Made by a program: the position numbers and the translations under genes. A stretch of DNA of 64,000 nt, taken from contig JAPYMA010002976.1 of the NCBI GenBank assembly GCA_035041965.1, forward strand, positions 1 to 64,000, given 5' to 3'. Positions 57,480-64,000 of the stretch are shown here, in pieces; within the stretch, counting starts at the first letter, position 1, and each line of letters starts with the position of its first letter. The stretch is from Anisakis pegreffii (taxonomy: Eukaryota > Nematoda > Chromadorea > Rhabditida > Anisakidae). Below the pieces are notes generated by a model. It was given only the letters and a program-made list of their open reading frames with translations, was not told where the DNA came from and did not search any database.

Positions 57480-58585
57480 TTAGATCGGATTAATAAGCCA
57501 TTTCGACAAAGGTCCGTGCTCACGAACCAATTTACAATTGGCGCCATCATTAATGAGACGACCCTCCTGACGCATTCTTTCGAATTGTTCTTTATCCCAC
57601 CTTGTGAAGCCCCATTTCCTTGATATCACGATCAGCTGTCGGCCAGGGAACTTGAATTTGGCACGACGGAATGCTTCAACTGCATGTTCAACATGCTGAA
57701 ATTATTCACTATAACGAAAAATGTTCATTTGTAACGTCAACCCACATACTCAACAAATCACCGATCCAACCTTGTAGTTATAACCTATCCATGCACGTTG
57801 AAGTGATCCTAATAAAACTTCTACACTTGTTAGAATTCCCAATAATCTGCATCCCGTTGAATATGGACCGAGAGATCAGTGATATCACTTTTAGAAACGA
57901 AAAGATTCGGTTAAATTAAGTGATCATCAAAAACATAAATAAATACCTGTTCTCTAACACGAGTTGAAATGAGCATATCACCGATATCGACACGTGCCAC
58001 TAAGCCTTGCGGTTTACCGAACGCACCTCTCATACCAGTTTGCAAACGATCAGCACCAGCACACGATAACATTTTGTTGATTCGTACCACGTGATAGGGA
58101 TGCTTACGAACGCGCATATGGAAACCATCCTTACCACAGTTCTTCACCATATATTTGTTCGCACAAATACGCGCCGCCTGTGCAATAATAAACATCTCGT
58201 TTACTTCTCCACACTCTTCTTTTCATTAAAAATCATAAATATTGCACACTTTACCCATGATAGCATCCCTAAGATAACTTTAATATTACTGCACTATTGA
58301 CGTTTTCAATGTATCCATCATCACTATCGGGTGATATTATTATGTGCAAGGAACCTGCACTTAAAACATACATAAATAATCAAATACCTCAAGTGCTTCT
58401 GATGAAAGATGTTCACGTTCATTCGACATCAAATGCACGCATGCAGGAAATTCGTCAACATCGGCCTTTTTCTTGCCCAAGTCAAAAATACGAATTTTCG
58501 GATCCGGTACACCACGACAGAAGCGTGATTTCGGGTAGGGCTTATTCTTTATATAACGATAGCAACGAGCTGGTCGGCGACCCAT
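57480..58585 (-). CDS. RPL10: Ribosomal protein L10 (uL16)
   Basis: Core protein of the large cytosolic ribosomal subunit, placed near the peptidyl-transferase centre and needed for subunit joining. Three minus-strand exons join in phase: 58585-58388, 58177-57947 and 57695-57480. They give 214 residues, the same length as human. The start [11 protein letters not shown] is invariant in the family; other conserved stretches are [46 protein letters not shown] and [11 protein letters not shown], followed by SRKWGF. The C-terminal tail (from about residue 180) diverges from the vertebrate one. The splice acceptor 17 bases before the ATG suggests trans-splicing of the message, which is common for nematode ribosomal protein genes. 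Confidence 0.98.
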
Positions 58586-58601
58586 TTTTTGATGTTTCCA
58601 C

Positions 58602-58604
58602 CCT
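58602..58604 (-). promoter_or_regulatory. Candidate trans-splice acceptor of RPL10
   Basis: On the minus strand CGATTGCAG precedes GGTGGAAACATC and the ATG only 17 bases later. No upstream coding exon is needed because the protein starts at this ATG, so the acceptor is best explained by spliced-leader addition or a 5' UTR intron. Confidence 0.5.
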
Positions 58605-60478
58605 GCAATCGAAGTCGATACAACCATAACTCACTGTTGTATGTAATTGCACAGACCAAACTTGTTGCAACAAATGATCAGTTTATAAACGCGCAGTTTT
58701 CAATCAAAATGAATGAATGAAACCGAAACGATAAACAGCGAATTAATTCTACGAATTAACAATCGAGTGACTGTCTCGTTGACTGACGAAACATCATTAG
58801 TGAGAGGAATCCTTATCGAATGAGACCGCAATAAAAGCTACAGTGACTCGAAACGTGATGCATTCCAGATAAAGTGAACAACACCAAAGCTGAGGAAATT
58901 ACGTCAGAATTAAAGCCGCGTTCACTTTTTACCATATATTACTAAAACCGTGACCACTAAACACTTGCTGTCGTTGATAGCGCATTATTGGAACGAACGC
59001 GCCGCGTTTTTTCGATTGAAAACTCGACTTATGGACACATCCATCTCGATGTGTTAAACCTTGTTGTGTAGACGAGGAATTAGATTGATAACTTGATCAG
59101 TTTTATTCATACGTTGCAAAAAAGATGAGCCGAGCGATACGTTGAACTACTATACATGCACTCAAATTATAGAAAATTACAGGAAATAAGATGAAAACAA
59201 ATCTTTCGTTTACATTTCGCGAAATTTGACTCAAAAAGTAATCAAAAATCTATCAATAAGCATCAAAACGAGTTAAGCATTATCATTCCAGCCACTTTTA
59301 ATGAGCACTGCAAATATACAGTAGGTAATAGAAAGTGTTCAACAATAGTGTCAGGTCGACATAGTCAGAGGGCTTTTTGTCTTGCAGCGTAAAAGCAGTT
59401 CGGTTACTAATATTACATGAACACGACTGACGTTCAGTATGAGTTAATTACGACCTGGGAAAGAGTTGGTGAATTTTTTGCGAAGTCTTATAAGGCGTCT
59501 TAACTGACGAGAAAGAAGTCTATGAATTAAAAGACATCAAAACGTATAAATCGAGCGATTTTGAAATTTTCAACGGGTATAAGCAGCCTCATTCGAGCGA
59601 ATATAAGTGCAAAAGAAGAGAGCAGAAGCGGTTGACGACAGCATTAGTCATTAATAATCTTTCGAATTTTCGTGGTGGAAGAAGAATTAATAACCTTTGA
59701 ATCCTTTTAAAGAATCTCTCTTGGCATGCTTCTGTAAATAAATATCTGTCTGCGCCAGTAATTGGTGCAGCTCAATTGAGGCAATTCAAATTTTCAACTA
59801 TTCGAAAAAATTCAACATGAACAATCATTATTCAGTGTCTCAGTTAAACGTTACTGTTTTATTCGAATAACCGATTTAACCACTGAAAAGCGATAAAATA
59901 TAACAACAATTATAACAACAACAAATACGTACATACATAACAAAATTTTTGTGCGCGATTTATAAAAATGATCGGATTTGATTATTCTGATCAATTAATT
60001 AGCGATCGAATTGTTGCTTTTCCTATATTCATTTCGTTTTTCTCTCAACTGTTGATTCCACGTAACGAATGGTTCGAGGTGGAAAGAATTCTGCGTTGAC
60101 ACAAAAAATTCGTCTAAATCTGAAATTAAATGATTGAGTGCTTACCTTTCATCTATGACATTCCACTCCAGAAACCAAATGGTACAAAAACCGAATTTTA
60201 ATTTTAGTTTAAAATTTTCTTCAATTACTTTCAAATGGAATGCGCTAAGTCAGGTGAATTGATGCACACGTTAACATTTAGCAGTAATTATTCATTAGAA
60301 GTCTGAAACTATTTATGAAATGAAAGTTGACTGAGATTTCGAAAAGTGCTAGTGGTGAACGTGTTAAGTATCGCATTCCTCAATTAATTCCGTACCCCTC
60401 ACCTCGAAAATACACATTATCCTTTCAAACATCTACGATAATTATCGAAATCAGTAAAAACAAATCAAATGAACGCAC
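58605..60478. other. Region between RPL10 and HDDC2
   Basis: Probably includes the RPL10 promoter and the last exons and 3' UTR of HDDC2. One possible HDDC2 exon is 59731-59695 (minus; ACAG acceptor, GTTATT donor, reading EACQERFFKRIQ when joined to the exon ending at 60479), but its similarity is weak. No other gene was seen. Confidence 0.4.
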
Positions 60479-61560
60479 CAATATTGAATCTCTTCTCATA
60501 ACTGAATGCTTGTGCAATCATATCAAATTTATCGAGATGTTTCACGATATTCGCTTCTTTGCTTTTATTCTCCTCATATTCTCGCCATAAACTCACCCAC
60601 TCATCACCAATCTTCTCGGAAACATACGTCGAAATTTCCAGAAATGCCTAATTTTATCAAATGTTTTCAGTGGTAAACAAAATAAAAAATATTAACATTA
60701 TGCTTGAGTGTTGAACATTTACAATGAAAAATAACAACAACATAGGGGATAAAAAAGTAATAATGACAATATCAATAATAATAATAACCATAGCAATAAT
60801 AATAATGATAATTTCACTGAACGCTTCCCGTCTCAAAACAACAACTATCCACTAACTATAACGATTAACAGCAAAAAAAACTACAATTACAACAATGATC
60901 AAATAATAAACTCAGAAATGAAGCAAACTCAGAAAGTGAACTAAAACAGACTAAAAAGTCAGTCAAACTAAATCAAACAAATTCGACTAAAACAAAATCA
61001 GAAATTACACTGAAACATACATCAATGAATTAATGATCATCTTAAACGATTATATCATAACGAAACCTTGTGTTCGAGATTGAATTTCTGTTCATCAGAA
61101 ACGCCGCAATGAGGAGTGATATCACCAACGATAGCTTCAGCGATGTCGTGAACGAGAGCCATTTTGATGCATTTCACGACATCGCAATCGCAATCTTGCA
61201 GTGTCATCGCTAACACAGCCATGCGATACATATGACTCGCTACAGTTTCTGGCTCTTCTATCTTAATTTTAAAGACATCACCATATCCCATTGAATATCA
61301 ACAACTGATAATACACCGTTAGGTGAAGATTAAGTGATGCAGTTTGCTTCTATCAACTGTACTCTCTCCAATTCTGTCAGTACAGATGACAGAGAATTTC
61401 AAAAATCTACGAAAAAAACCCCAAATGATCGCAAGCAGAAAAAATTTCTCGGAAAGATGACGATCACTCGCAAACTCACATTTCGTTTCACCCAACCGGT
61501 CCTTTTCAAATGTTTCAGATTATCCAACACATCCAAAAGTTTAAATATTTCAACGTTCAT
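60479..61560 (-). CDS. HDDC2: HD-domain 5'-nucleotidase, HDDC2 type (C-terminus unresolved)
   Basis: Member of the YfbR/HDDC2 family of metal-dependent phosphohydrolases that dephosphorylate deoxynucleoside 5'-monophosphates. Three minus-strand exons join in phase: 61560-61480, 61261-61067 and 60647-60479, giving 148 residues. They read MNVEIFKLLDVLDNLKHLKR, then TGWVKRN and ETVASHMYRMAVLAM (first metal-binding His), ALVHDIAEAIVGDITP (the HD pair), then LWREYEENKSKEANIVKHLDKFDMIAQAFSYE, including the conserved KxxDKxD/E-like region. The human protein has about 45 further residues; the exon ends in phase 1 at a GTGCGT donor, so at least one more exon is expected at lower coordinates. Reading straight through the donor instead would add only four residues before a stop, giving a shortened C-terminus. 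Confidence 0.88.
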
Positions 61561-63875
61561 GCTTCGGTTTTGAATCTGATAACAAATATTATTAGCAGCA
61601 ATCAACAGAACATTATTGTCTCAAATCAACAACTATTCACTCGAAATTTAAAGTCGCACAAGCGCACAATGATATTAAAGTAGACCAGCGCTTGTCAACC
61701 TGTTACCTCGCCCGCACCCTTCAAAAAATTTTAAAATGTCCTCGCACTCCTTACAACATCCACTCCGCATCTCCCATTCACCGCAGTGAGTATCTGCAGC
61801 TGAAATCTGCTCTCGCCTACTTTTATGGATAAAAATGGAATATTATTTCGCACCTCTCCCCGGAACGAGGTATGCTCATCCCCAGTTGAGAAACCCTGAG
61901 GTAGACGGTAATGAATAAACATGAACAACACTGCTGAATGAAGATCAAAACTGGAAACGAAGAAAATTCGAATACGACGTGAACAAGACCAAAAAATAAA
62001 TACGGAGTGAACTGTTACTTTTTGAGCGGAGTCAGAAATGGTAAGAGATCCCAACGCAGAGAGCTCTTAGCTTAGCAGAGGGAGGTTGCGGATATACCCT
62101 CGCTTGCAGTCATATTGTAAACATCACCGTCATAACACCCCAAAAGTCTTTCTATTCTACGAAACTAGTGTTTCGAATTAAACTAACTAATTGAACATTA
62201 CCTGTTTGCAAGGTAATAAATAATTTTCATCTCCCCTGACAGCAAATATGGTTTATTTGCTTACAATTATGAAGTTTCCATCTGCGAAATATTCTACAGT
62301 TGTAATCCACGTAAAAGTGCGCCCCACCCTTTAACAATAAAATTCCTCACAGCATTATGTCTTTTCTGAATGTGTTCTCACTCAAAAATTCACCCTCGAA
62401 TCGGTGGTATCTCATTCTCGATCGTCACTGACGAGCCAATGTAAAAAGCTCCTATGACTTGATTCATTCTTTGCGATTCGAAGAAATCAATCGCAATAAA
62501 AAGATATCAAAAGAATCAAGCGTACTCTCATAGACTTCGTTTCTCGACAACACCAACCCAATACCAATACCAAAATGTTTGAAACAAAGAAATTCACTCA
62601 TTAAATTATCGTAATGAATGCATTAAACCTTTTCGAATCCAATCCATTGTTTTCCAGAAAAGGTGTTCAAGAACATCAAAGTAGTCCTTTATATAACGGG
62701 TCTGCGGTACGTGCACCAATAATCAGTTTACTGATATGATAAAATCGAGTCAAATTTATCACAAAAAAATTGCAAAGAATTCATAAAACGTGATAAAATT
62801 GCATTAAAATGACAATATTTCAATGCAGATGCGTAAATAAATGCGTGAAACGACTAAAAATGAACGAGAAGACATTGCAAAACGAACCTTTAGAAATTGC
62901 ATGGATCTTTGAGAATAAAACAATAAAAAAGCGCAATCAACCGATCATCTGAGTGATTAACAACTGACTGATAAAAAGAAATTCGAAAAGGTCAGAAATA
63001 GAAAATGGCATACAAACAGTAAAAATGGTCAACGCAAATTTCGAATAAAATGTTCAAATCAGTTTCAAGCATTTTTCGGCTCCCGTCACCAAAACCGAAC
63101 ATTTGACCTCCCTATTCAACCTAATGAGGTCACGAATATGATACATGTCTCATGCCAACTGAACATATGCTCCTGGATTTTTTGAACGGTTCACGCAAAA
63201 CGAACGTATTTCGCAACAACGATCTAAGACCACAAATTTTCGGAATTTCAGAAGGAAAGCAATCATTGTGAAACAGAATTCAATTTACGCAACCGAAATG
63301 ATCTCACTATCAGTGTGGCCGTCAAAGCAAGCAACTACCCATTTTTTCAACTAAATTTGAATGAACACAACTGAAGTTGAACGCACGAGAGTAACAGTTC
63401 CGAGAAATGGAATTGAAGACAGCACAAACACGAATACGTCATAAACTCAAATTGCTCAATACAAAAATGAAATAAACAGAACTAAACGAGAAAAATGGAA
63501 CAGAACAATCAACTTCCAACAAACATTTCAGTACAATAGTAATAAGGTAATAATAAAAAAAACATTAAAACTGATTGCACAACAAATTTGAACAGTGAAC
63601 AAAAACCAATGCTGAATTCAAGAGACGGACTCACTCACGTAAACGAAACACTGCATACGCTTAGAGGTATAATGAAACACAGATAATAATAAAAATGAAA
63701 ATATCAGTGCGTTCGAGTACAACTTTGCAGTGATCATTTTCAAGCAAAGGTACGTAAAGCTAGACAAGTTACATGCAGCAATATCAACTTATTAGCGATG
63801 AGATGTTATAAGCGATAACAAAAGATGTTTATAAGTGAAGAGCAGCATCGGTTCAGAACGATGTCACGACAGAGG
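61561..63875. other. Region upstream of HDDC2
   Basis: Apart from the MITE at 61686-61898 I see no gene or RNA. The minus-strand open frame 61731-62054 runs mostly through the MITE and is not a gene. The rest is AT-rich and presumably holds the HDDC2 promoter and the 3' UTR of whatever gene ends near 63876. Confidence 0.55.
61686..61898. mobile_element. hAT-type MITE with 8-bp target duplication
   Basis: This 213-base element begins CAGCGCTTGTCAACCTGT and ends, read on the other strand, CAGGGTTTCTCAACTGGGG. These are imperfect terminal inverted repeats of the CAG(G/C)G.TT.TCAAC form typical of hAT transposons. It is flanked by AAGTAGAC (61678-61685) and AGGTAGAC (61899-61906), an 8-bp target duplication with one mismatch, the size made by hAT transposases. 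There is no transposase gene inside, so it is non-autonomous. Confidence 0.75.
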
Positions 63876-64000
63876 CTATTCACTGCCTTTCTTCTTTCTG
63901 GAACGCAACTCGTGTGTCGGTGTTGGAATCTCGGACCTCTTCGATGATTTTGTTCCTCTCGATGAGGATCGTCGTTGCGCTATCGGTTTACTGCTGTTTC
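63876..64000 (-). CDS. Possible C-terminal exon of a gene running off the right edge
   Basis: On the minus strand one frame is open from the window edge to a TAG at 63876-63878, encoding about 40 residues rich in Ser, Arg and Lys (SSSRGTKSSKRSEIPTP, then a tail containing LRSRKKKGSE). Local composition is more coding-like than the neighbouring AT-rich DNA, but there is no recognised domain. It may be the basic tail of a longer protein; only sequence beyond the edge can decide. Confidence 0.4.
   Translation of the reverse strand, partial: NSSKPIAQRRSSSRGTKSSKRSEIPTPTHELRSRKKKGSE

Overview
This is animal nuclear DNA, most likely from a nematode. Every recognisable gene is a conserved eukaryotic housekeeping gene broken into many short exons by introns of roughly 80 to 700 bases with GT...AG ends. 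Base composition is AT-rich, and several 5' ends have a splice acceptor only a few bases before the ATG, as expected for trans-spliced messages. The nematode assignment is inferred from gene content and gene structure; the species cannot be read from the window.

Layout. 1-4609: no gene resolved, but a decayed Penelope-like element (GIY-YIG nuclease remnant, followed by a hammerhead-ribozyme-like fold) and several degenerate repeats. 4610-15361 (+): largest subunit of RNA polymerase III, 27 exons. 16526-18096 (+): PIGF of GPI-anchor synthesis, N-terminal exons not found. 18558-21895 (+): NPRL2, a GATOR1 subunit, with a probable 14-base microexon. 24057-24796 (-): the 3' end of a KASH-domain nuclear-envelope protein ending in PPPI. 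24797-31340: no resolved gene, one degenerate MITE and some unassigned open reading frames. 31341-40754 (+): cohesin subunit SMC1, 22 exons. 42301-43917 (+): STEEP1/CXorf56-like protein. 45739-54202 and probably beyond (-): a GH31 alpha-glucosidase, 19 exons resolved, N-terminus open. 57480-58585 (-): ribosomal protein L10 (uL16). 60479-61560 (-): HDDC2-type HD-domain nucleotidase, C-terminus unresolved. 61686-61898: a hAT-type MITE with an 8-bp target duplication. 63876-64000 (-): possible C-terminal exon of a gene running off the right edge.

The genes form no pathway together; they cover transcription, chromosome cohesion, translation, nutrient signalling, membrane anchoring and carbohydrate breakdown. 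I found no operon of related genes, no CRISPR array and no defence or biosynthetic cluster. The most unusual signals are the frequent use of AAG instead of CAG/TAG at 3' splice sites (about 24 of 88 acceptors I placed), the Penelope/hammerhead relic, the KASH protein and the NPRL2 microexon. Gene models were built by eye from reading-frame continuity, splice signals and family similarity; exon phases agree across every junction listed.
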